Positions 33,676-43,280 of a DNA stretch of 64,000 bases are shown here, piece after piece. The position numbers and the translations under genes are program-made. Origin of the DNA: Lentzea fradiae (GTDB lineage: Bacteria > Actinomycetota > Actinomycetes > Mycobacteriales > Pseudonocardiaceae); contig NZ_FNCC01000014.1 of the NCBI RefSeq assembly GCF_900100955.1, positions 182,762 to 246,761 on the forward strand, in the 5' to 3' direction. How positions within the stretch are numbered: the first letter of the stretch is position 1; each line of letters opens with the position of its first letter. A model generated the notes under the pieces. It saw nothing but the letters and a program-made list of their open reading frames with translations, made no database searches and was not told the DNA's origin.

Positions 33676-35070
33676 ATGGCTGAAGCGACCCCACAGACGG
33701 AGCAACCGGAGCTGAACCGGGCCATCGGCCCCAAGCTGCTGCTGTTCTTCGTCGTCGGCGACATCCTCGGCACCGGCATCTACGCGCTCACCGGCAACGT
33801 GGCCGGCAAGATCGGCGGCGCGCTCTGGCTGCCCTTCCTGCTCGCGTTCGTCGTGGCGTTCCTGACCGCGTTCAGCTACCTCGAACTGGTCGGGAAGTAC
33901 CCGAAGGCGGCGGGGGCGGCGCTCTACGCCAACCGGGCTTTCAAGATCCACTTCCTGACGTTCATGGTCGCGTTCGCGGTGATGTGCTCGGGCATCACGT
34001 CCGCCTCGTCGGCCGCCCTCGCCTTCGGCCGCACCTACCTGCGGCAGGTACTGGTGGAGTTCTTCGACGTCGCACTGGCGCCGGAGTCGCTGCTGTTCAC
34101 GGCGCTCGCGATCGCCTTCATCGCGGCGCTCGCCGTCGTCAACTTCCGCGGCGTGTCGGAGTCGGTCAAGGCCAACGTGGTGCTGACCTGCATCGAGGTG
34201 TCGGGCCTGGTCATCATCATCCTGATCGGCGCGTACGCGGTGGTGGCCGGCGACGGCGAGCCGTCCCGGCTGACCGAGGTCCACGTGCCGGAGGGTTCGA
34301 CCATCACGCTCGCGATCACCTCGGCCACGGCGCTCGCGTTCTTCGCGATGGTCGGGTTCGAGGACTCGGTGAACATGGCGGAGGAGTGCGAGAACCCGGT
34401 CAAGATCTTCCCGCGCGCGATGCTCGTCGGCATGGCCGTCGCGGCCCTGATCTACGTGCTCGTCGCGATCACGTCGTCGCTGCTGATCCCGTCGGAAGAG
34501 CTCGCCGCCGCCGGCAGCAGCGCGCTGCTGAAGGTCGTGACGGTCGGTGCTCCGGGCTTCCCGCTGTGGGTGTTCGCGTTGATCGGCCTGCTGGCCGTCA
34601 TCAACTCGGCGCTGATCAACATGCTGATGGCGTCGCGGCTGCTGTACGGGATGGCGAACGAGAAGATCATCCCGAGGTTCTTCGGCGTCGTGCACCCGTC
34701 CCGCCGCACGCCGTGGATCTCGATCGTCTTCACGACCGGCGTCGCGGTGATCCTGGTGTCGACCACGGACATCGGCAAGCTCGGCGGCACCACGTCGTTG
34801 CTGCTGCTGGTCGTGTTCGCCATCGTCAACGTCGCGTGTCTCGTGCTGCGCAAGGAGAAGGTCGAGCACCGGCACTTCCGCGCGCCGACGTGGGCCCCGG
34901 TGCTCGGCGCCATCACCTGCGCCTACCTCGCGATGCCGGTGCTGTCCGGCCGGCCGTGGGACGACTACAAGATCGCCGGGTGGCTGCTGCTCGCCGGTCT
35001 CGTGCTGTGGGGCGTCAACCGCGTGCTGCACGGCAAGGTGGAGATCGACCCCGGGAAGCTGGGGAAGTAG
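33676..35070 (+). CDS. APC-family amino acid permease
   Basis: A 464-residue, 12-helix transporter of the amino acid-polyamine-organocation family. Helix 1 has the unwound substrate motif VVGDILGTGIYALTG, helix 3 SYLELVGKYPKAAGAALYANRAF, and helix 6 AFFAMVGFEDSVNMAEECENPVK, typical of cationic or neutral amino acid importers. ATG at 33676. It is convergent with the AAA ATPase gene, with only three bases between the stops. Substrate not determinable. Confidence 0.9.
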   Translation: MAEATPQTEQPELNRAIGPKLLLFFVVGDILGTGIYALTGNVAGKIGGALWLPFLLAFVVAFLTAFSYLELVGKYPKAAGAALYANRAFKIHFLTFMVAFAVMCSGITSASSAALAFGRTYLRQVLVEFFDVALAPESLLFTALAIAFIAALAVVNFRGVSESVKANVVLTCIEVSGLVIIILIGAYAVVAGDGEPSRLTEVHVPEGSTITLAITSATALAFFAMVGFEDSVNMAEECENPVKIFPRAMLVGMAVAALIYVLVAITSSLLIPSEELAAAGSSALLKVVTVGAPGFPLWVFALIGLLAVINSALINMLMASRLLYGMANEKIIPRFFGVVHPSRRTPWISIVFTTGVAVILVSTTDIGKLGGTTSLLLLVVFAIVNVACLVLRKEKVEHRHFRAPTWAPVLGAITCAYLAMPVLSGRPWDDYKIAGWLLLAGLVLWGVNRVLHGKVEIDPGKLGK

Positions 35071-35073
35071 CGG

Positions 35074-35790
35074 TCAGTCCAGCAGGTGCGCCAGGAACCG
35101 GCCGGGGTCGCCCAGGAAGTTGCGGGTGAGCGCGACCGGTTCCGCCGCGTCGTAGGAGACCTCGTCGATCGTGTCGGTGATCTCCAGGATCGTCGCGCCC
35201 GGCGAGGCGAGCAGGATCGGCGAGTGCGTGGCGATGATGAACTGCGAGCCCTCCCGGACGAGGTCGTGCATCCGCCGCAGGACCGTGAGGCAGCCCTGCA
35301 CGGACAGGGCGGCCTCCGGCTCGTCGAGGACGTAGAGACCGCGTCCGCCGAACCGGTGCGTCATCAGGTCCAGGAAGCTCTCGCCGTGCGACCGCTCGTG
35401 CAGCGACCTGCCGCCGTACGAGCTGTGGATGCCCGCGCCGATCCGGTCGATCTCGGTGATGACGTTGTAGAACGACTCGGCCCGCAGGAAGAACCCGGTG
35501 CGGGGTTTGCGGGTGCCCCAGCTGAGGGTCAGGTACTCGCCGAGGGACGACTCGGTCGCCTTCGTCGCGAAGCGGAACGACTGCGTGCCGCCCTCGGCGT
35601 TGAACCCCGCCGCCACCGCGATCGCCTCGACCAGCGTCGACTTGCCCGCGCCGTTGCCGCCCACCAGGAACGTGACCGGCGTGCGCAGCTCGACCGGGTG
35701 ATCGAGCAGGTGCCGGACTACCGGGAGCGTGAACGGGTAGCGGTGCGTGTCGTCGCGGTGGTCGAGGCGGACCTGCCGGATGAACGTCAC
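35074..35790 (-). CDS. AAA family ATPase (AAA_21/ABC-type), stand-alone
   Basis: A 238-residue ABC-class ATPase without membrane domains. It has Walker A VGGNGAGKST, a middle region GTQSFRFATKATESSLGEYL, a signature-like SHGESFLDL, Walker B GLYVLDEPEAALS, and a terminal IATHSPILLA switch. These are features of the AAA_21/OLD-like ATPases found in housekeeping and in defence modules. No nuclease domain is attached. Its ATG overlaps the stop of the MBL hydrolase gene, so the two are co-translated. Function unknown. Confidence 0.82.
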   Translation of the reverse strand: MTFIRQVRLDHRDDTHRYPFTLPVVRHLLDHPVELRTPVTFLVGGNGAGKSTLVEAIAVAAGFNAEGGTQSFRFATKATESSLGEYLTLSWGTRKPRTGFFLRAESFYNVITEIDRIGAGIHSSYGGRSLHERSHGESFLDLMTHRFGGRGLYVLDEPEAALSVQGCLTVLRRMHDLVREGSQFIIATHSPILLASPGATILEITDTIDEVSYDAAEPVALTRNFLGDPGRFLAHLLD

Positions 35791-36563
35791 GCCAGCCTGG
35801 CCAGCTCGACCGGGTCGTGGGCGCAGAAGACCTCGGCCTCACCACTGGCCTTCAGCTCCCGCAGACGCTCCACATTGGACAGCCGCTGCGCGCGGAGCGT
35901 CTCGGTCTGCTTCACGGTGAGCTTGAGGGCCATGATGTTGCTGGGCGGCGTCTCGACCTCGCCGCGGTAGAAGTAGGCGTCACCGGCGTGCAGCAGCCAC
36001 CTGTCGCCGGACCTGACGGCGATGCCCGTGTGGCCGCGGGTGTGGCCGAGCAGCGGCACCATCAGGATGTCGCCGGGCAGGCCCTCGACGTCCTTGACGG
36101 CCTCGAAGCCGAACCAGGTCTCGCCCTCGGCCTGGTGGGTCCGGAACGTGACGCCCTCCCGCTGGGCCTTCGGGTACCGGGCCTTCTCCTTCACGCCCCG
36201 CGGGTTGGTCGCCGCCGCCAACTCCGAGTCGAGGACGTGCACGGTGGCCTTCGGGAAGTCGCGCAGGCCGCCCGCGTGGTCCATGTCGAGGTGGGTCAGC
36301 AGGATGTGCCGGACGTCGTCGGCCTGGTAGCCGCGCTTCTCGACCTGCGAGATCGCGGTCTCGTTGATGTCGAGGACCGGCTTGAGCAGGGTGCGGCTCA
36401 GCGGGTCGATGGTGGCCTTGGGGTCGCTCACCTCGTGCGTGCCGAAACCCGTGTCGACCAGGACCAGGCCCTGCTCGGTCTCGATCAGCAGGCAGTGCGC
36501 GACGATGCCGCCCGCCACCATCGGGGGACGCATCGTGCCGCAGTTGAGGTGGTGAACCTTCAT
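35787..36563 (-). CDS. Metallo-beta-lactamase fold hydrolase
   Basis: A 258-residue MBL hydrolase of the lactonase-like group. Metal ligands are visible in LLTHLDMDHAGG, in LLGHTRGHTG and in LLHAGDAYFYRG; the N-terminus HHLNCGTMRPP and VLVDTGFGTHEV are also typical. Quorum-quenching lactonases share these motifs but so do many housekeeping enzymes. The ATG at 36563 is close to the divergent aldose-epimerase gene (37 bases). It is upstream of and coupled to an AAA ATPase. Confidence 0.85.
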   Translation of the reverse strand: MKVHHLNCGTMRPPMVAGGIVAHCLLIETEQGLVLVDTGFGTHEVSDPKATIDPLSRTLLKPVLDINETAISQVEKRGYQADDVRHILLTHLDMDHAGGLRDFPKATVHVLDSELAAATNPRGVKEKARYPKAQREGVTFRTHQAEGETWFGFEAVKDVEGLPGDILMVPLLGHTRGHTGIAVRSGDRWLLHAGDAYFYRGEVETPPSNIMALKLTVKQTETLRAQRLSNVERLRELKASGEAEVFCAHDPVELARLA

Positions 36564-36600
36564 GGAGAGATCCTTCCATTGGCCCCGTAGGCTTCGTCCC

Positions 36601-37494
36601 ATGCTGGGGATCTCGTACGAGGGTGCCACCGCCGTGATCACGACCGTGGGGGCGGGTCTGCGGTCGTTCGAGGTGGACGGCGTCCCGTACGTGGAGACGT
36701 TCGGGCCCGACGAGAAGCCGCCCATGAGCGCCGGCGCCGTGCTGGTGCCCTGGCCCAACCGGACCGCGGGGGCGGTGTGGCGGCTGGACGGGGTGGAGCA
36801 GCGGCTGGAGGTCACCGAGCCGGCTCGGGGCAACGCCATCCACGGACTGCTGCGGCGGCGGCCCTGGGACGTCCTCGAACACACCGGGTCGCTGGTGTCG
36901 CTGGTGGCCGACATCGAGCCCCAGGCGGGGTGGCCCGGCGCTTTGCGGGTCACCGTGTCGTACGCGCTGGACGACTCCGGGCTCACGGTCACGCACGGCG
37001 TCAAGAACGTGGGGGACGTGCGGACGCCGTTCGGCGTGGGCACGCACCCGTACCCGAGGGCGGGCAACGCCGCCACCGATTCTTGCACCCTCACGCTGGC
37101 CGCCACGACCGTGCTGCCGCTGGACCGGCAGCGGATGGTCCCGTCCGGTGCCGCGGTGCCCGTCGAGGGGACCGAGCTCGACTTCCGGGGCGGGAGGCCG
37201 CTCGCCGGGATGGACCTCGACACGCCGTTCGGCGGGTGCGTGCCCGGACCCGACGGCCTGGTGCACCACACGCTCGTCTCCGGCGACGGCGGCGGCGTGG
37301 AGATCTGGGCGGACCCGGTGTTCCGCTGGGTGCAGGTGTACACGCCCGACTCCTACCCCGGGCGGGGGCGGGCGGTGGCCGTCGAGCCGATGACCTGCCC
37401 GCCCGACGCGCTGAACTCCGGAACGGACCTGATCTGGGTCGCGCCGGGGGAGAACTGGGGCGCCCGCTGGGGGATCAGCCCGCTGGCGTCCTGA
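36601..37494 (+). CDS. Aldose 1-epimerase family protein
   Basis: A 297-residue beta-sandwich protein of the galactose mutarotase family. Substrate and catalytic positions are visible: PWPNRTAGA, HGLLRRRPW (first His), GVGTHPYPR (second His) and AVAVEPMTCPPDALNSG (catalytic Glu). All required residues are present, so it should interconvert sugar anomers, possibly of a phosphosugar. ATG at 36601, 46 bases before the amidohydrolase gene, with a palindrome between. Confidence 0.88.
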   Translation: MLGISYEGATAVITTVGAGLRSFEVDGVPYVETFGPDEKPPMSAGAVLVPWPNRTAGAVWRLDGVEQRLEVTEPARGNAIHGLLRRRPWDVLEHTGSLVSLVADIEPQAGWPGALRVTVSYALDDSGLTVTHGVKNVGDVRTPFGVGTHPYPRAGNAATDSCTLTLAATTVLPLDRQRMVPSGAAVPVEGTELDFRGGRPLAGMDLDTPFGGCVPGPDGLVHHTLVSGDGGGVEIWADPVFRWVQVYTPDSYPGRGRAVAVEPMTCPPDALNSGTDLIWVAPGENWGARWGISPLAS

Positions 37495-37524
37495 CCGCGG
37501 GGGTGGCTTCCCGGCCGCCAAAAC

Positions 37525-37539
37525 GTTAGCGTCGCTAAC
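37525..37539 (+). promoter_or_regulatory. Palindrome GTTAGC-GTC-GCTAAC before the amidohydrolase
   Basis: A perfect 6-bp inverted repeat with a 3-base spacer that ends one base before the ATG. TAGCGT inside it could serve as the -10 of a leaderless promoter, in which case a repressor bound here would block transcription directly. Confidence 0.5.
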
Positions 37540-37540
37540 C

Positions 37541-38749
37541 ATGAACATCGCTATCACCGGTGGCTACGTCGTGCCCGTGGACGGTGCGCCCGTCGAAGGC
37601 GGGACCGTTCTCATCCAGGACGGCAAGATCGTCGCGGTCGGCGCCGACGTCGACGTGCCGGACGGCGTCGAGGTCGTCGACGCCGACGGCGCCTGGGTGC
37701 TGCCAGGGTTCGTCGAGGCCCACGGGCACCTCGGGGTGCACGAGGAGGCCGAGGGCTGGGCCGGGCAGGACACCAACGAGATGACCGACCCCGTCGGGGC
37801 CAGGATGCGGGCGCTGGACGCCATCAACCCCGCTGACCTGGGGTTCGCCGACGCGTTGAGCGGTGGCGTCACCACCGCCGTGATCAAGCCGGGGTCGGGC
37901 AACCCGATCGGCGGGCAGACGGTCGCGGTCAAGTGCTGGGGCCGGACCGTCGACGAGATGCTCCTCAAGGAAGCCGTCAGCGTGAAGAGCGCGCTCGGCG
38001 AGAACCCGAAGCGGGTGTACGGCGACCAGAAGAAGCTGCCCGCCACGCGGCAGGGCGTCGCGGCGGTCATCCGGGACGCGCTGACCAAGGCCCAGGACTA
38101 CCTCGCCAGGAAGGCCGACGCCGAGAAGGACGGGAAGCCGTTCGACCGCGACAACACGCTGGAGGTCCTCGGCAAGGTCCTCCAGGGTGAGCTGGCGTGG
38201 TGCCAGCACGCGCACCGGGCGGACGACATCGCCACCGCCATCCGGTTGTCCGAGGAGTTCGGGTACAAGCTGATCCTGAACCACGGCACCGAGGGACACC
38301 TGATCGCCGACGTGATCGCCGAGAAGCAGATCCCGGTGATCATCGGGCCGCTGTTCACCAGCCGGTCCAAAGTGGAGCTGCGCAACCGCGGCCTGCGCAA
38401 CCCCGGCATCCTCGCGCGGGCGGGGGTGGACCTGGCGATCACGACCGACCACCCCGTCGTGCCGATCCACTTCCTGGTGCACCAGGCGACGCTCGCGGTC
38501 AAGGAAGGGCTCGACAGCGACACGGCGCTGCGGTCGATCACGGTCAACCCCGCCCGGATCATGGGGCTGGAGGACCGCGTCGGCGCGTTGAAGCCCGGTC
38601 TCGACGGCGACGTCGTCATCTGGTCGGGCGACCCGCTGGACGTGATGAGCCGGGCGCTGCGGGTGTTCGTCGAGGGGCGCGAGGTGTACGCGTTCGACGA
38701 GGGCCTCGGCGAAGGGGTCGTGGCCGACCCCTTCTACCGCGAGCGCTGA
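37541..38749 (+). CDS. Amidohydrolase (imidazolonepropionase-like)
   Basis: A 402-residue TIM-barrel metal hydrolase. The composite barrel has an N-terminal beta-sandwich (MNIAITGGYVVPVDGAPVEG), metal motif LPGFVEAHGHLGVHEEAEG, a central lysine region, HAHRADDIATA (metal/His), NHGTEGHL, ITTDHPVVPIHFL with the catalytic Asp, and a C-terminal sandwich GALKPGLDGDVVIWSGDPLD. These fit the imidazolonepropionase-like subgroup, which includes peptidase-like and lactone-hydrolysing enzymes. Substrate unknown. Probably leaderless, under the palindrome above. Confidence 0.87.
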   Translation: MNIAITGGYVVPVDGAPVEGGTVLIQDGKIVAVGADVDVPDGVEVVDADGAWVLPGFVEAHGHLGVHEEAEGWAGQDTNEMTDPVGARMRALDAINPADLGFADALSGGVTTAVIKPGSGNPIGGQTVAVKCWGRTVDEMLLKEAVSVKSALGENPKRVYGDQKKLPATRQGVAAVIRDALTKAQDYLARKADAEKDGKPFDRDNTLEVLGKVLQGELAWCQHAHRADDIATAIRLSEEFGYKLILNHGTEGHLIADVIAEKQIPVIIGPLFTSRSKVELRNRGLRNPGILARAGVDLAITTDHPVVPIHFLVHQATLAVKEGLDSDTALRSITVNPARIMGLEDRVGALKPGLDGDVVIWSGDPLDVMSRALRVFVEGREVYAFDEGLGEGVVADPFYRER

Positions 38750-38790
38750 GCGCCCACCCCCTCAAACCCGCACCCCTTTCGTGTTTCCGA

Positions 38791-38846
38791 CGCGCACGCG
38801 GGGCCCTTTCGTACTGTCACGCAGTACGCAAGCGCCCCGCGTACGC
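38791..38846. terminator. Terminator-like hairpin, second copy of a repeated element
   Basis: GCACGCGGGGCCCTTTCGTACT faces AGTACGCAAGCGCCCCGCGTACG around a GTCACGC loop. The stem has a few mismatches, but apex and flanks closely match the element at 19512-19564. It lies between the amidohydrolase and the convergent acyl-CoA dehydrogenase gene. Confidence 0.68.
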
Positions 38847-38917
38847 ACCGGCGGGGCGGTGTGTGCGTGTCGGCGGGGCGGCGTGTCGTGGATGGGCGCC
38901 TTGCGGAGATCGGCTGC

Positions 38918-38952
38918 GGAGGTCGGTTGGGGAGGTCGGTTGGGGAGGTCGG
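38918..38952. repeat. 13-bp tandem repeat, about 2.7 copies
   Basis: GGAGGTCGGTTGG is repeated exactly twice (38918, 38931), followed by a partial third copy. It lies just beyond the 3' end of the acyl-CoA dehydrogenase gene in non-coding sequence. Likely slippage product; strand-length polymorphism would be expected. Confidence 0.7.
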
Positions 38953-38964
38953 CTTGTGGGCTGA

Positions 38965-40104
38965 CTAGCGCAGGCCCCTGCCGATGACGAGGCGCTGGAT
39001 CTGGTTGGTGCCCTCGAAGATCTGCAGGACCTTCGCCTCGCGCATGTAGCGCTCCACCGGGAAGTCGCGGGTGTAGCCGGCGCCGCCGAGCACCTGGACG
39101 GCGTCGGTCGTCACCTTCATCGCCGCGTCGGTGGCGATGAGCTTGGCGATCGACGCCTGCTGGCGGAACGGGAGGCCGCGGTCGCGGCGGCGGGCCGCCT
39201 GGAGGTAGGTGGCCCGTGCCGACTCGACGGCGGCGGCCATGTCCGCGAGGAGGAACTCCAGGCCCTGGAACTCGATGATCGGGCGGCCGAACTGCGTGCG
39301 GGTCTTCGCGTACGCGACCGCCTCGTCGAGGGCGGCCTGGGCGAGGCCCACCGCGCAGGCGGCGATGCCGAGTCGGCCGGAGTCCAAAGCGGACAGTGCG
39401 ATCTTGAGGCCGTCGCCCTCGTCACCGATCAGGCGGTCGGTGCCGAAGCGGACGTCGGCGAACTCCAGCTGGGCCGTGATGGAACCGGTGAGGCCCATCT
39501 TGCGCTCGGGGGTGAGCGCGGTGAGGCCGGGGGTCTCGCCGGGGGCGAGGAAGCAGGAGATGCCGCGGCCTCCCTCGGGCGACGTGCGGGCCATCAGGGT
39601 GTAGAAGTCGGCGGCGCCCGCGTGCGTGATCCACGCCTTGGTGCCGTTCACGACGTACTCGGAGCCCTTGCGGACGGCCCTGGTCGACATGGCGGCCGGG
39701 TCGGAGCCCGCCTGGACCTCGGACAGGGCGTAGCCGCCCAGCAGCTCGCCCTCGAGCATCTCGGGGAGCCAGCGCTCCTGCTGCTCGCGGGTGCCGAAGG
39801 TGGCGAGGCCGTAGCAGGACATCACGTGCACGGAGAGGCCGACGCCGACCGTCATCCACGCCCCGGCGATCTCCTCCAGGGCCTGCAGGTACACCTCGTA
39901 GGGCTGCGCACCGCCGCCGAACTCCTCCGCGTACGGCAGGCCCAGCAGACCCGCCCTGCCGAGCAGGCGGAACGCCTCGCGGGGGAACTTCTCGTTCTCC
40001 TCCGCGTCCGCGGCGTGGGGCTTCAGCTCGTCCCGCGCGATCTCCTTGACCAGCGCGATCAGGTCCTCGGCCTCTTGGGTGGGGAGCAGTCGCTCGGCGG
40101 GCAT
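38965..40104 (-). CDS. Acyl-CoA dehydrogenase
   Basis: A 379-residue flavoprotein that introduces the alpha-beta double bond in acyl-CoA. Visible are GLLGLPYAEEFGG, GGYALSEVQAGSDPAAMSTRA (FAD and substrate), ITHAGAADFYTLMA, and RTQFGRPIIEFQGLEFLLADM. The C-terminal catalytic Glu sits in LQIFEGTNQIQRLVIGR as in butyryl- and short-chain enzymes. It is divergent from a TetR gene across 83 bases containing a strong inverted repeat, so it is probably the repressor's target. Confidence 0.93.
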   Translation of the reverse strand: MPAERLLPTQEAEDLIALVKEIARDELKPHAADAEENEKFPREAFRLLGRAGLLGLPYAEEFGGGAQPYEVYLQALEEIAGAWMTVGVGLSVHVMSCYGLATFGTREQQERWLPEMLEGELLGGYALSEVQAGSDPAAMSTRAVRKGSEYVVNGTKAWITHAGAADFYTLMARTSPEGGRGISCFLAPGETPGLTALTPERKMGLTGSITAQLEFADVRFGTDRLIGDEGDGLKIALSALDSGRLGIAACAVGLAQAALDEAVAYAKTRTQFGRPIIEFQGLEFLLADMAAAVESARATYLQAARRRDRGLPFRQQASIAKLIATDAAMKVTTDAVQVLGGAGYTRDFPVERYMREAKVLQIFEGTNQIQRLVIGRGLR

Positions 40105-40126
40105 CGTCGACCTCCGGTGGTGTACT

Positions 40127-40164
40127 GGTAGCTGTACTCTAGGACGTTGTGCAGTACAGCTGCC
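40127..40164. promoter_or_regulatory. TetR operator between acadh and tetR
   Basis: GGTAGCTGTACT at 40127-40138 is inversely repeated as AGTACAGCTGCC at 40153-40164 (11 of 12 positions). An additional TGTACT copy starts at 40121. This is a typical wide TetR operator in the intergenic region of two divergent genes. Confidence 0.7.
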
Positions 40165-40187
40165 AGTGAGTGTGGCAGGGTCGTCAC

Positions 40188-40778
40188 ATGACGCGGGCTC
40201 TCACGCAGCGGCAGGCGGAGCTGCTCACCCGGTTGGAGGCGTTGTTCCTCGCCGAGGGCTTCGGGCATCTCACGCTGGACGACGTCGCGGCCAGGCTGCA
40301 CTGCTCCAAGTCGACGCTGTACGCGCTCGCGGGCAGCAAGGAGCAGCTGGCCGTGCGGGTGGTCGGGCGGTACTTCAAAGGCGCGGCGGAACGCATCGAG
40401 AAGCGCATCGCGGGCCTCGGTGACGTACGCGCACGGATCGGCAGCTACCTCGCGGGGGCGGCCGAGGAGCTGAGCAAGGCGTCGGCGGCGTTCATCGCGG
40501 ACGTGTCCGACTTCCCGCCCACGCGCGCCACCTACGAGCGCAACGCCCGCGCCGCCGCCGAACGCATCAAGTCCTTCATCCAGGACGGCGTGGACCTGCA
40601 CGTGTTCCGCGAGGTGCACGCCACGCTGTTCGCCGAGATGGCCGGGTTGCTCATCGAGGGCATCCAGACGGGCGTCCTCACGAAACGGGCAGGTGTTTCG
40701 CACTCCGAGGCGTTCACCGCCCTGGGGGAGCTGCTGTTGGATGGGTTGCAGCGGACGGGCGCTTCCCCGGAGGAGTGA
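40188..40778 (+). CDS. TetR-family regulator
   Basis: A 196-residue repressor. The N-terminal DNA-binding domain reads RQAELLTRLEALFLAEGFGHLTL, then VAARLHCSKSTLYALAGSKEQL (recognition helix). The C-terminal ligand domain is all-helical and starts with VGRYFKGAAERIEKRIAGL. Start ATG at 40188. It likely controls the divergent acyl-CoA dehydrogenase; an acyl-CoA ligand would fit but is inferred. A sugar kinase gene begins 16 bases downstream. Confidence 0.9.
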   Translation: MTRALTQRQAELLTRLEALFLAEGFGHLTLDDVAARLHCSKSTLYALAGSKEQLAVRVVGRYFKGAAERIEKRIAGLGDVRARIGSYLAGAAEELSKASAAFIADVSDFPPTRATYERNARAAAERIKSFIQDGVDLHVFREVHATLFAEMAGLLIEGIQTGVLTKRAGVSHSEAFTALGELLLDGLQRTGASPEE

Positions 40779-40794
40779 CGCGAGGAGTGACGCA

Positions 40795-41727
40795 GTGATC
40801 GTGGTTGCCGGTGAGGCACTGGTCGACATGGTGCCGGTGGGAGACGACGAGCTCGCGCCGCTCGCCCCGAAGCTCGGCGGCGGGCCGTACAACGTGGCGG
40901 TGGCGCTCGGGCGGCTGGACGTGCCGGCGGGCTTCCTGTCGCGGGTGTCGTCCGACCACTTCGGCGAGCAGCTGCTGAAGCGGCTGCACGAGTCGAACGT
41001 GGACACCTCTCTGGTCCAACGTGGACAGGAGAACACCACGCTCGCCGTCGTGGGGCTGGCCGGTGACGGGTCGGCGCGCTACTCGTTCTACGTCGACGGC
41101 ACCGCGGACCGGCTCGTGCGGGACCCCGGGCCGTTGCCCGCTGAGGTGCGCGCGGTGTCGTTCGGGACGCTCTCGCTCGTGCTGGAACCCGGCGCCTCGG
41201 TCTACGAGACGGTGCTGCGGCGCGAGGGCAAGCGTTTGCTCACGGCGCTCGACCCCAACATCCGGGCAGGGCTCATCGACGATCCGGACGCCTACCGCGC
41301 CCGGTTCCGGTCGTGGCTGCCGGATGTCGGGCTGCTCAAGGTCTCCGTCGAGGACGCCGAGTGGCTGGCCGAGGGCGGCGACGTGATCGAGATCGCACGG
41401 ACGTGGATTTCACAGGGACCGGCGGCAGTCGTGCTGACCAAGGGAGGTGACGGACTTTCCGTGATCACCGCCACGGAAAGGGTCGACGTGCCACCCGTGA
41501 AGGTGGAAGTCGTCGACACGATCGGGGCGGGCGACACGGTGCAAGGTGCCCTGCTCGCGTGGTTGCACGACCACGATGCGTTGAGTCGTGAGAAGGTCCT
41601 CGCTCTCACGGCGGGAGAATGGACCGACGCGTTGACGTACGCCGGAGCCGCTGCTGCGATCACATGTTCCCGTGCCGGCGCCGAGCCCCCTTGTGCGAGC
41701 GAACTCACCGCAGCGCTGGCTGGATAA
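40795..41727 (+). CDS. PfkB-family sugar kinase (fructokinase-like)
   Basis: A 310-residue ribokinase-fold kinase. Signatures: GGGPYNVAVALGRLDVPAGFLSRV (PfkB motif 1, substrate lid) and VDTIGAGDTVQGALLAWL (motif 2, with catalytic Asp247). ALDPNIRAGL and VVLTKGGDG complete the ATP site. Fructose is the usual substrate of this subgroup, but specificity cannot be read. The GTG follows a GAGGAG site and is 16 bases after the TetR stop, so it may share that transcript. Confidence 0.9.
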   Translation: MIVVAGEALVDMVPVGDDELAPLAPKLGGGPYNVAVALGRLDVPAGFLSRVSSDHFGEQLLKRLHESNVDTSLVQRGQENTTLAVVGLAGDGSARYSFYVDGTADRLVRDPGPLPAEVRAVSFGTLSLVLEPGASVYETVLRREGKRLLTALDPNIRAGLIDDPDAYRARFRSWLPDVGLLKVSVEDAEWLAEGGDVIEIARTWISQGPAAVVLTKGGDGLSVITATERVDVPPVKVEVVDTIGAGDTVQGALLAWLHDHDALSREKVLALTAGEWTDALTYAGAAAAITCSRAGAEPPCASELTAALAG

Positions 41728-41773
41728 CCGGGCGAATCCGACTACCGTGGTGGAGCCGCGCTAGGCACTGGTG

Positions 41774-41785
41774 TCACAGGTGTGA
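41774..41785. promoter_or_regulatory. TCACA-GG-TGTGA dyad upstream of gltA
   Basis: A perfect 5-bp inverted repeat 165 bases before the gltA start. The arms equal the half-sites of CRP/GlxR operators but in reversed orientation and with a 2-base spacer, so a CRP-type protein is unlikely to bind it canonically. Offered only as a candidate site. Confidence 0.35.
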
Positions 41786-41878
41786 TGCCGGTCCCATCTC
41801 ACAGAATCGGTTCACACCGCTGCTGCGAGTCGGGCCATTCGCCGACTAGCGTGGGAGAACTTGAAGACTCAGATCCCA

Positions 41879-41928
41879 ACGGGGTGGTCCGAGACGTCGG
41901 CAGGCCGTGCGACCTGTCGCCACCCCGT
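41879..41928 (+). promoter_or_regulatory. Stem-loop in the gltA leader
   Basis: ACGGGGTGG and CCACCCCGT (9 bp, perfect) enclose a 32-base loop with internal pairing possibilities. It ends 22 bases before the gltA ATG and would form a structured 5' leader. No known riboswitch class was recognised. Confidence 0.5.
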
Positions 41929-41950
41929 CCGAGCGTTGAGAGGGACTTGA

Positions 41951-43264
<1,314 letters not shown>

Positions 43265-43280
43265 TCTCTCCTGGTTCACC

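Noticed and set aside
38918..38952. Short tandem repeat considered as a CRISPR remnant
   Set aside because: Units are contiguous 13-mers without spacers and there are no cas genes; no CRISPR array was seen anywhere.
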